A DNA stretch of 64,000 nt from Marsupella aquatica (taxonomy: Eukaryota; Marchantiophyta): the NCBI GenBank assembly GCA_973895155.1, contig OZ316892.1, positions 23,250,001 through 23,314,000 of the forward strand, in the 5' to 3' direction. The position numbers and the translations under genes were made by a program. Of this stretch, positions 11,101 through 21,235 are shown one piece after another. Numbering within the stretch: position 1 is the stretch's first letter; the number at the start of each line of letters is the position of its first letter. Under the pieces are notes generated by a model that was given only the letters and a program-made list of their open reading frames with translations, did not search any database and was not told the origin of the DNA.

Positions 11101-12609
11101 AGTCATTTTCTTAACATGTGCCCAGTTTAAACTTTCATGTGTGGGGGTGAAGTTGGAGACCGAGGACATTCTTCAGGCCTTCCGCTTCCTGTGAGTATCG
11201 GCTAACAGCTACTTTGACTCGTGGATTATGAATAGTTCACTCTGCCGTAGGTTGTCCAGGAGGCACACGCACCATGGGTAAGTTCAGATGCTTGTAACAG
11301 CTACGTGTCTGTACCGACCTTTATTTCTCAGTATACTTGTAATCAGTAGGGATCTGGTTACACTAGTGCAAGCGTCTACTTATGTTCGTTGCTGTGTTGT
11401 ATGCTCTTAATATGCTGTACGAAGGGAAAGCCGACTCAAGGGTCTGGTCGGGATGAACGAGGGGTTTGGGGTTGGCTATTGGATGTGATTGCTGAACTGT
11501 CGTTCTTCTGCCTCCATGTGAATAATTTGTAAGGGTTTAGGGCATCGGCGAAATGCTATGTACTGCTTATATCTTCGTAATTTAGTCCATCGGAGGAGGA
11601 AAAGGAAGCAGTGTAGGTTCAGGCCAAAGAAAGAACGGTCACATCTTGGCGTTCAAAAGGTGTATGTGTAGGTAAATGTCCTCGTTGCAAGATCGGCCCG
11701 CAGAGGAAATACGGAACTTGGAAACGCACGAAGGTCCATCATTTATTACTGGCACATTTTGTGATATTCTTTAGCTCCCTAGTATCTGAAAAGGGATTCC
11801 TGTGCAAATGTCAGGGAAAGCTGAAGTTAATGCATTATTTCCTTGATGGTCACACTGGACCGTCTGAACTGGACTGCTACATGCACTGAGGTAAATGAGC
11901 CAATGTACTGACCTGAAATGACTATCTCGATTTGGAAGGCTGTTTAGATACCGTAAACTAGGTTGTTGAAGTTCAATCTTTCAGCCATTAGCCACAACTG
12001 TTCTTTCTGGTTCCTAAAGCATGTGGACGGTGTTCCAGCATACAGGGTTAGCTAGCAAGTGGCAGAATTATGATGGTTGTTTTTCAGTTGATCCTTCCTA
12101 CAGCAATTGATCTAGTTTTTTATGTGATGAATATCCCTGTGCTGGAGTTGTTGTACTTAAGAGAAAGGAAGGCGTCAAATGGAGGAAACCATCAACGACC
12201 AGGTCTCTCCAGAATGTCACATTGAGAGGAAGGGTTTGCCTATAGTTGTAGGGCACTGAGTCTAAGCTCCTTGTAACCTAGCTGAGCGGCTTTACTTTAC
12301 ACTCATTGTGAAAGGAGGAAAGTGGGTCAGGAATCCCTCCAGACACCCAAGGACCCCATAGGTAAGTAAAATTTTCACGGCACCTAATTGAGCCATTGCG
12401 ACAAAACAATAAGAGAAAATAAAAGATGAATGAACTCGATGACCACCTGAGTGATGGATGTGGATTGGGGTAGCTGTGAAGTTAAGTTAGACACGAAATT
12501 AATGCTCACCGACAACCGAGATGTGGACTGCATCACAGAATTAATGCCCGGGTTCAAAATTTAGTACTCAATCAAAACGATTAGAGATTGGACGACATAT
12601 GCTTCTTTA
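11101..12609. other. Intergenic, no gene recognised
   Basis: I see no ORF, splice-phase chain or RNA motif that I can support. The base composition is mixed and unremarkable. Confidence 0.45.
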
Positions 12610-13095
12610 AGCCCTCCCGAAATTTGATTTGTAAATTGGAAAGCATTTATCAGGAGAAATTAGCGAGAGAGAATTGAGCAGAATGCACTGTGCAGACAGC
12701 AGAGTGCACTCGACACAAATGTTAAAAAACAAGGTCATGAAGTTGTTCAAGTGCTCCCGGAAATTGCCCGAAATGAGAAGTGCTCTGGGCAGAGAGAAGA
12801 ATGCTCACGACTCGAAGTACTGGAAGTCCTCCTTGAAATTGCCCAAAAATAATAAGTGTACAGGGCAGAGATTTAGGTCGTGACACGTATTTAAAGTCCT
12901 CCCTGAAACTGCTCGAAATGAGAAGTGCTCTGTGTAGAGAGAACAATGCGCATCACTCTAATGAAAAGTGCACTGGGTAGAGAGAAGATTGCACAGCATC
13001 ATGCACTTGACACAAAAGTTATTGACTCGAAGTCCTCTCTGGAATTGCCCAAAATGAATGGAGTGCAGTGGGCAGAGGCAGAATGCGCCTGACGC
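12610..13095. repeat. Degenerate tandem repeat with 'gaaattgccc' and 'gagaagtgctc' modules
   Basis: Five or six diverged units recur. Each has 'gaa(a/c)(t/c)tgcccgaaatgagaag', 'tgctctgggcagagagaa' and 'aatgc(t/g)cac', with gaps of about 60-110 bases. They are seen around 12,755, 12,835, 12,905, 12,960 and 13,045. Open frames through it are a by-product of the repetition. Confidence 0.7.
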
Positions 13096-13921
13096 TCATG
13101 TTGCAAATTTCTGTGATGACCTGGATAGGCCATGCATGAAAGTAGATAAAGCCGTCCCTGGAAAATCACTTCACCTTACTTGCACATGACTTGGTTCCTT
13201 GGAACAAACTAGGGGAGGCCGAACAAAGCTACACGTGATCCATTTATAATTCAAGTTGCAGGTCAACTGTGAATTGCTGATGCCAAGCTTTTAAGGTCTG
13301 CTTACGCAAAGTGACCATTTTTCTTGTGTAAATTGACACCATTACTTGTTCAAATGAAGCCTGGTTGGCCTTGGCAACAAGATGGGTATTTGTCTTGGCA
13401 TCTGGGGATCGGTGGTCTCAATCTTGCAATTACCTCCACTGCAATTACCTCCACTGCAATTGATCATTTCTTCTTAAGGGATTATGTTTAAGAGAACCAG
13501 CAATAACAGCCCAGTCATATGCAGCGTTAGAAAGCCTTTGGGGGCGTTTGTTTGATCTTTTGGAGTCTTTCGCAACTTGTGGAAGAGGTGAGTGAATTTA
13601 TGGACTTCTTTCTCTATGAGGGACTTTACTATAAAGGAATCAGCGCCATTTGGAAAGTCTTTGTAGAGTTCCTTTTGGTTGTCTGGAGAGTGAGTGAACT
13701 TTCAAGGAGGGGACTCTGTAGACGAAGGAAGGCCTACTACAGTTTGTTTTTGTCTCTCATCGCAGCCGATTCTCGCTTCTGGGACTGGACACCATAACGT
13801 CAAGCCTAAATTTACGGCATGGGGGTCAAGCATGCAATCCTTCACCGCGACGTCATTTACTACGAGACTATAGGAAGTCAAAAAACGAGAGATTGTCTTC
13901 AAAAGCATGGAAAGCATGACA
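13096..13921. other. Intergenic, no gene recognised
   Basis: It contains two adjacent copies of 'ttacctccactgcaatt' near 13,432-13,460 and short frames without domains. The last part overlaps the 3' flank of the tRNA gene on the other strand. Confidence 0.45.
13901..13904 (-). terminator. Pol III terminator of tRNA-Lys
   Basis: The first T-run on the minus strand after the tRNA is TTTT at 13904-13901, about 18 nt downstream. A stronger T6 run follows at 13885-13880. This is the normal pol III stop arrangement. Confidence 0.75.
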
Positions 13922-13994
13922 CGCCGCCCGGGGGGCTCGAACCCCCGACCACAAGGTTAAGAGCCTTGCGCTCTACCAACTGAGCTAGGGCGGC
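13922..13994 (-). tRNA. tRNA-Lys (anticodon CUU)
   Basis: The minus strand folds as a complete 73-nt cloverleaf. The 7-bp acceptor pairs GCCGCCC with GGGCGGC. The D arm is GCTC AGTTGGTA GAGC. The anticodon stem is CAAGG/CCTTG with loop CTCTTAA, giving anticodon CTT. The T arm is GGGGG TTCGAGC CCCCC and the discriminator is G. Box A (TAGCTCAGTTGG) and box B (GGTTCGAGCCC) are both intact, there is no intron, and CCA is not encoded, as expected for a nuclear gene. The acceptor stem is unusually GC-rich, but all seven pairs are canonical. It decodes AAG. Confidence 0.97.
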
Positions 13995-14024
13995 TTGCGA
14001 CATTCCCTACCAATTTTTACATTT

Positions 14025-14545
14025 TAATGAAAATGACTTATCTCTACCAACCGAGCTAGGACCCCATAAGTGTTACCTTCACCTTTAAGGGTCAAATTAT
14101 CACTTATTTTGGTCCTTGCCCATTTATTCTCTCCACGTCTAAGTTTTAATTTCTCAATGCAAGCTAAATAGTCAGTCTCCCTGTAGAGTTGAGCCATGGC
14201 AAGCACAACAGAAATGTCAGCAGGTCCTATCATATTTGAATGCAGGACCTGAAAGTACAATCAAAGGCATATGGTTTCCTTTATGTACTTATGGTCTCCT
14301 GTATTTCTCCCTACATATGTCAACATACTGCCACTCTCTATCTCATAAAGGGGAGCATATATACTTTATCCTATACATTATTGTTCTTTATTGGATGAAA
14401 TCATGACCTACCGCCTAAGCTAGAGCACCTTATAGTTTACCTTGACCATTATCGCTGTTTATTGGAAAAGATGATCAGGCTCTACCTACCGAGCTATATC
14501 TGCTTATGGGTTAGGCTGACCAATTATGGTTACTAGCCCCAACTA
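14025..14545 (-). repeat. tRNA-head (box A) fragments in a degenerate repeat
   Basis: On the minus strand the tRNA-like string 'cctagctcggttggtagag' ends near 14041. Eroded relatives lie near 14404-14428 ('gctctagcttaggcggtaggtc') and 14481-14505 ('tagctcggtaggtagagc'). Each copy is followed by similar sequence containing 'ttattgg' or 'ttattttgg' and a 'gacca' or 'gaccat' motif. None has an anticodon arm or T arm. They are therefore not tRNA genes, but they resemble the 5' half of one, as in tRNA-derived SINEs or partial gene duplication. Confidence 0.55.
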
Positions 14546-14884
14546 CCCGTTCTTTGAACATGAATAGCGGAGAGGACAATAAAATAATTATCAAAATATA
14601 TTCTCTATTCATATTCTTTGAAGATTAATGAAATGATAAAAAAACCCATCATTTTAATAGTCATATATAATATATCATTCTCCTTCATGTGCACATCAGG
14701 CTTTTTGTATGCACATTCATGTTCTATGCACATATGTTGTGGTGGGGCCATACTACCTATATTTTTTGAATGTAAATATTTTAAAATTATCACATAAAAC
14801 TGACATGTACATACATCATAGTCATGTCATAAGTTTTTCTCATGCACATGATGACCATAGAGTTCTCTATAGACAGTCAGTTTC
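14546..14884. other. AT-rich spacer, no gene
   Basis: This is AT-rich sequence with no supported feature. A small direct repeat 'ctctatagacagt' at about 14862 and 14881 marks the broken 3' edge of the Copia element. Confidence 0.45.
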
Positions 14885-14899
14885 TCTATAGACAGTCTC

Positions 14900-17800
14900 C
14901 TGGGCCCCACAAGATAGAGCAAGGTATTCAGATTCAGTGGATGATTTTGAAGCCGTAGCTTGTCGTTTGCTGTGCCAGGACACAGGAGAACCACCCAGAG
15001 TGATTAAATAAGCACCAACCGATCATCGTGTGGAAGGGCAAGTGGCCCAGTCAGCATCAGTGAAGGCTTGAAGTTGCAATGGTGCATGTCGTTGATAGAG
15101 CAGGCCATAGTGTAGGGTATGTTTGAGATACCGAAAAATGTGACGAGTGGCTTGAAGGTGATCCTCATGAGGGTCCTGCATAAAACGACTGACGAGTCCA
15201 ACAGCAAAAGAAAGGTCGGGCCGAGTATTAGTGAGGTAAATCAGTTTGCCCACCATACGGCAATATAGATGTGAGTCGGCAGGAGGAGCTGTAGAGTCTG
15301 TGGAGAGCACAGTTCCAGTCGGAAGAGGAGTTAGAGCGGGAATGCAGGTAGACATGTTGAATTCATTGAGGATTTCGAGTGTGTAGTTGCGTTGATGCAT
15401 TGTAATACCAGTATCCGCATAATCAAACTCTATACCAAGGTATTTCTTGGCGGTGCCCAGATCTTTGATACTGAAGTGTTGACCCAATGAAGCCATGTGA
15501 GAAGAAATTAACTGATCGTTACTGCCGGTGACATAGAAATCGTCAACATGGGTGAGGAGAAGAGTAATCTCAGTGCCATCATGAATATAATAGAGATTGT
15601 TGTCGAGAGGGCTTCGAATCCAACCCAGTTTTCTGAGCAGAACGTGTAGTGTGTCGTACCAAGCTTTAGAAGATTGTTGAAGCCCATAAAGAGAGTTGTT
15701 AAGTAAACAAACTAAATGTTCCTGGCCACGGAGTGCATAACCAGGAGGCTGCTTCATATAAATGCGTTCTGCAACTTTGCTATTGTGGAAGGCTGTGTCG
15801 ACATCCAAGTGTCGTGTAGTCCAGCCACGGGATGCAGCAATAGCAACCACTGTGCGGAGAGTAGCCCATTTTAACCACTGGAGCAAAAGTTTCAAAAAAA
15901 TCAATTCCATGTTTCTGATAATTGCCTTTCGCAACCAAACGAGCCTTTAGCCGTGCATGAGTGTCGGAGATGGGTTTACACTTGTATACCCACATAAAAG
16001 GAATGGCGTGTTTACCATGCGGTAATTCGAAAAGTCATTCAAAAGGTGTAATTTTGTGAAGAGCGCGAGTTGAGCATCGGTTGAGGATGTAGTTGCCGGT
16101 GCGTATCATTTCTTCCCAGAAAGGAGCTGGAAAATGAGCACCGAAGTAGAGACTTCGAGCAGCTTCTAATAAAGTCCGGTTCTTACGCTCTGCAAGTCCA
16201 TTCTGGTGAGGAGTGTAAGCGGCAGTGAGCTGTCGGTGGATCCCTTTGGTGAGGCAGAAATTCTGAAAATCTTGAGAAATAAATTCACCGCCACAATCAG
16301 TGCGTAGACCAGCTATTTTCGTTTGATGTTGAGCATCGATGGAGGCATAGAAATTCTGAAAGGTGGAAAACACTTCAGATTTGAAACGAAGGAAGAATGC
16401 CCAGGTGTAACGGGTATAGTCATCGGTGAGGGTGAGCAGATATCGGGCGCCACTGAGAGAGGGGACCTTCACCGGACCCCACACATCGGAGTGAATCAGT
16501 TGGAAAGGACGGGTCGTGATGGTTCCAGAATGTCAAGGAATTTGATCACGAGTTTGCTTGGCACAAAGGCAAGTGCTGCATACGTGATGTACGTGAGGGA
16601 TTGATGGGAGACCATCGACCATGCCAGTGGAACTCATATGAGATAAACGTTGGAAATGAATGTGCCCGAGGCGCTTGTGCCACAGTGCTGCTGAAGCCGA
16701 TATAGTGGCAAGATTGCATGAGGCATTTGATGTTGTCAGAGGTAAGGGCCGAGGCGGTTTGGGTACCATTGTGTAGAGACGACTATGGGGATCGCGGGCC
16801 CCATACAAATGTAAATTGTTGTGTTGGTCAAAGACATGACAATGTTGAGATGTAAAGCAAATAGTGTGACCAAGATCAGCCAAGCAGCCAACAGACAATA
16901 AATTCCGGCAAGCACTCGGGATGTACAAAACGTTGCTGACTTTATTCTCATCAATGGTCAAAATGCCCTTCCCTTTGATGTCCAATGCAGCTCCCCCGGC
17001 AGTGGCAACTGTGGAACCAGAGGGAAAGGAAACAAAATTGGATAGTCCAACAGGAGTACCCGTCAAATGAGCGTTGGCGCCTGAATCAAAAATCCACCCA
17101 GAATGAGTAGGATTAGCCAGTTCAGTGAAGTTGGCTTCCAAAATCTGATCTGCAGTGGGGGCAACAACATCGTTGTGGTCAGTGTCAAAATACTCCTCAA
17201 AGTCAGTGTCAGGCTGAGGAGCAGCTTCACGGAATTCAACGAGGTTGGCAGCACGATTGTTGCCAACGGAAGACTGGCCCAGACGTGTGGTCAAGCGCTG
17301 CAGTTCAGATTCCAACCCTCTGAAAGGGCATTCACGGGCGTAGTGAGTGGGGTCTCCACAGGTATGGCAGACTCCACGGGCCTGCATGTGGTTGGGCCCC
17401 ATGCGGCCACGGCCACGACCACAACGTCCATGATTATAACAGCCACCAGTGTTGCGGCTGCCATAGTTGTTCCCTTGGTTCCGGTTAAACTGTTGCAGGG
17501 TTTGAGCAAACATAGCTTCTTCACCAGCAAAGCTACGAGAGCCACATCGGGTCTCCTCCTCCCGAATCAGGTTCTCCAGCTGAGAAAAAGTAGGCATCGT
17601 TTCCCTCCCTGCCAAAACAGTCGAAAAAGTCTCCCAACTAGGTGGAAGGGCATCAATAACGATGCCATGTAATTCTTCATCTGTGAAGGTGAGGCCCACG
17701 GTAGCAAGATCATTAAGCAGTTCATTCATGCTACTGAAATTAACAGACATCGTTGCAGATTCCGGGAATTTCAAACCAAACAACCGGCGCTTCAGCACAC

Positions 17801-18122
17801 CACGTCGTGTACTAGTGTTCCCAGCACATGCACGACGCAACTCAACCCAAAGGACTGCTGGATCATGGATACGAGTGTATCGGACCAGCATTCTATCCTC
17901 CACAGCCTTAGTCAGCATATAAAGAGCTTTAGATTTAGCCGCACCAACCTCATCTGGAGTAGGGGCGATGGGGTCACTTGGATGAGCCAAGCCAGGCTCA
18001 CGGACACTGAACCAGATCCTTTCTTTGATGAAGCTCTGCTCCATCTTGTAAGCCCACAACGGGTAGTTGTTTCCATTCAACTTCTCGTCCTTGGACATGC
18101 TATAGTTGACTGATTGATCCAT
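14900..18122 (-). pseudogene. Copia gag-pol polyprotein remnant
   Basis: The start is ATG at 18122. Gag runs to about 17300 and carries a CX2CX4HX4C zinc knuckle (CHTCGDPTHYAREC). Protease shows DSGA (WIFDSGANAHLTG). The GAG-pre-integrase segment has HKRLGH and CSTC. A TGA at 16533-16535 then interrupts the frame, which resumes with the integrase core containing DVWGP, RTDCGGEF and NGLAERKNRT, the D,D,E residues. At about 16030 an internal deletion joins integrase to the RT fingers (KARLVAKGN, FAPVVK). A one-base shift lies near 15873. RT carries THVDDFYVTG in place of the usual YVDD context. A second TGA at 15023-15025 interrupts RNase H, which continues as SKRQAT and SSTESEYLAL before the element ends. 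Confidence 0.93.
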
Positions 18123-18450
18123 GACGGAAAAACTAAGGAAAAGTAAAAACTCAGGGAACTTTCTCCTGATACAAAATACTATCGGTGATAATGATCGACC
18201 CACTAAAAAAACTCTCAGCTAAAGAAGTGGTCAGGCATAAACATCTATTGGGCTCCTCAGTAAAGTGATTCTTACCAACTTACTTTTGATCAGGACGTAA
18301 CTACAACTAGATGCTCTCAGCGAAAGAAATGGTCAGGTGATGACAAATACTAATCTCTTGAGCAAAGTGATTCTTACCTACTTCTGCCCAGAACATAGCT
18401 ACAGTACTAGTGCGTAGATTCTAACAAAGTCTCGATCCCAGCTAGGCGAG

Positions 18451-18462
18451 GCTCTGATACCA
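18451..18462 (-). other. Primer-binding site, tRNA-Met(i) type
   Basis: The minus strand reads TGGTATCAGAGC directly after the LTR. This is the standard plant Copia primer site, complementary to the 3' end of initiator tRNA-Met. Confidence 0.93.
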
Positions 18463-18740
18463 TGTAAACTTGAATAGTTTATTGATTCATCTCTGAATGA
18501 ATGAGAGACTCAACGGGGAGTCCATCTAAATACAGGAGCAGAAATGAAACGTAGGAAACCAAGATAAGGTACAAACGGTCAGCAACAAGAAGGCCTGTGT
18601 AGTGGCAGGAGCCGGGTCCGTTGTATGTACAAGAGAACGCTCCCGGAGATCCCGGTGAGTGGAGCTAATCTAACTTAGGATAGTACAAACGTAATGCACT
18701 TGGTAGCGTACATATATGGAAATCATTGCTGATTCCTACA
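18463..18740 (-). repeat. Single remaining LTR of the Copia element (about 278 bp)
   Basis: Its inner border is fixed by the adjacent primer site. It begins TGTA on the plus strand (18463) and a matching TACA at 18737-18740 gives the expected TG...CA ends. The outer border is inferred from that short inverted repeat only. No second copy exists in the window. Confidence 0.75.
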
Positions 18741-21235
18741 TCTCCAACCACAACTTCCAATGCACAGATTGCCCTTTGGTTGCCCCTCTTAGTTCCTGTG
18801 ATGTCAGCAAGGACGAACTCAGTGGGTGTGTATACTAGTATGAATGCTGATACCTGTCAAACATATTTGGCCTTGGGTGTCCTCTCCCTGAAAAGTGTAC
18901 TCCCAACATGTAAATATGTGAAACAAGATTCTAACTACATGAGTGTGAGTGTGAGTTTTCAATATGGGACTGTCAATCTTACCAACATGGGACTCATTTG
19001 TTTCAATGATTTGCAAGTAAAAAATGGTCATATTTTCACAAGAGCAGACTTTGTCACATTACGCCACCATTCGAGGTGCTCTTCTGTAATGCCAGGAACT
19101 CGACAGAACGTAGAAAGTTCACACGTTAGTTCTGGACATTGTGCCTTATCGTATTCATTTTAAAGGGAAACCTCAAGCCCCACACCTGGCTTGAGATGAA
19201 AACCCTCCCTTATATATTTTTCAATGCAGTACCCATCATCATCTACAGGTAAGCCACTGAGGGCCATGACAACATTTGAACCAGGAATCCAGATGTGGAA
19301 CCGTCAAGATACACCAGATTGTGTCATTGTGGTTTGTAATCACATTTTTACTCTTTTCATCTTTCTAAGCTCTGGAGTATGCCGTGTCGTTGGAGTGAGA
19401 ATGGGAGGTTCACTCGAAATAGTTATGATAAAAGATTGTGTAGAGTTCAAGGCTATTCCAACAACAATGAATAAGTTGATTTTCGAGGAAGCGAGGCACT
19501 ACAGTACGTGGAAACAAGACGAGGAAGCAAAGTGAGGGATGGACAGCCATGTCAGACTGATAATCCAACAAAGACATTGTGGCACTGCATCCCACTTTTT
19601 TGAAGTTGGAGTGGCAGAAACAACTACTTATTTTGGTCACTGAAACACTGGACGAGAAAGAGTGTACCCTGCCACTTTGAGCGATGTGGCATGAGATGGC
19701 ACACTGGTGCAACAGGTTGGAATGATAGTAACACGCAAGAATATGTCCAGTGTGCTACAAGGGTGCACAAAACAATCAGTAAACAAGAGCATTTTTTGAA
19801 AATTTAGAGAATGATATCCTATGGACTATTTTGCAACCAAATTAATGCAGAAACATATTAAATGGTCAATCTCTCCCTCAATATAAAGGCCTTCATTAGT
19901 CAAAGGAACTAATGCATCCTAGAAAAAGATTCAACTGGTATCTTTAGCACCAAGGTTGACAATGTCCAAACACCAAAGCCCTGACCAGGCCAGCCTACTT
20001 TCAGTACAACTGAATTTAGTTTTATGCTAGATAAATGAATGTTCTTGTGAGGAACTCCACATTTCGCCCAAAACAAAAGGATCAACACAAATGATCAAAT
20101 TCTTCTTGTCCAGATGTGAGAAAGGATGTCACAGTCGACCTTCCAATCCAACTGCACAATCCTGAAGACGAGCCAAAAAAGGTTTAAAGCCAACATTACA
20201 TACTTCCAAGTTTCGCCATGAATTTTCATGGGAGATTAACATCCTTACTCACATTGAATACCTTTTGACGCACATATTCCTTAGTCCGATTCACCTAAAA
20301 TCACAGCTTCATAAAAGAGAAAAGGGCGTAATGGATTAATACGACCCTTCACAATCAAGAACCAAACAAATTTAGCTCCTCATGGGAAGTATGGTAGCAC
20401 ATGAGTCTCACCTTGTTTTCTACATCTGAGAATCGAGGTTCAGCCATATGGTCAGCCTAAAGCCTGATCGTGTTCTCCTTGCGGACGAAATTATTCCATT
20501 ACTGTTATGGATTTATCACCCACAAGGAGCTTATTCCATGTCGCTTAAGCACACTCACAAAATACTCGCCATAGGCGAACTCCTCCCACTATTTTTAATT
20601 AGTCTGGAGCACGAAACACACAAACAGACAGATATTAGGTCACAAATTTTACTGGTATAATTGTATTTCCAACGAGCAGCAAATTAAGGATATCATTAAG
20701 GGTTAGCAATATTAAACGCTTCAACAAACTATTCTAGTGAAAACTGAACAATAATCTTTGCAGCCATCCTTCCTAATCAGATTGGATCACAAGTCAAATC
20801 AGAGGCGAAAGTGCGTCTGCTACAAATATACCTTTCATTTGGATTTTGATGCAACCGTCCTTTTTGAGCCTCTAGTGTCATCAATTCCCACTCCACCTGC
20901 CAAAGACCACACGATTGGAGTTAGTCACTAGAGTACAAAATCTGGGTCGTTTCACTTCTATTCTCCTCCCTTCAAAATCAATCCTCATTCATTCATTTTA
21001 TTTCTCATTGATTGGAAAGAATTCTCAGAAAGAGAGGAAATTGAACACAAGAGATACTCGTCACAGACTTCGAGGACCAAATTTTGGGAGTAAGTTTGGG
21101 ACTCGATTCGTGTTAGCAGTCGCATTGTCAGAGGCTTAGCATAAATGAAAACTAGAGCCACATTCCTTTTCAAGAATACAGGGTGCCATTTGCTGATGAT
21201 ACAGAGATCTAAGAAAGGATCTAAGCATCAGGGCC
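18741..21235. other. Intergenic, no gene recognised
   Basis: The longest plus-strand frames (18726-19163, 19224-19535) have no domain I know and no splice partners. The part from about 20,800 to 21,235 may include the 3' UTR of the minus-strand coiled-coil gene. Confidence 0.45.

Larger units (their letters stand above)
14885..18740 (-). mobile_element. Truncated Ty1/Copia LTR retrotransposon
   Basis: Read on the minus strand the order is LTR, primer-binding site, gag, protease, integrase, reverse transcriptase and part of RNase H, which is the Copia order. One LTR is present at the high-coordinate end (18463-18740). The other end stops inside or just after RNase H at about 14,885, so the 3' LTR and polypurine tract are gone. 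No target-site duplication can be tested. The coding part is broken by two TGA codons, at least one frameshift and an internal deletion. The copy cannot move by itself. Confidence 0.95.

Noticed and set aside
14030-14060. A second tRNA gene
   Set aside because: Only the D-arm region is present; no anticodon stem, T arm or closing acceptor strand follows.
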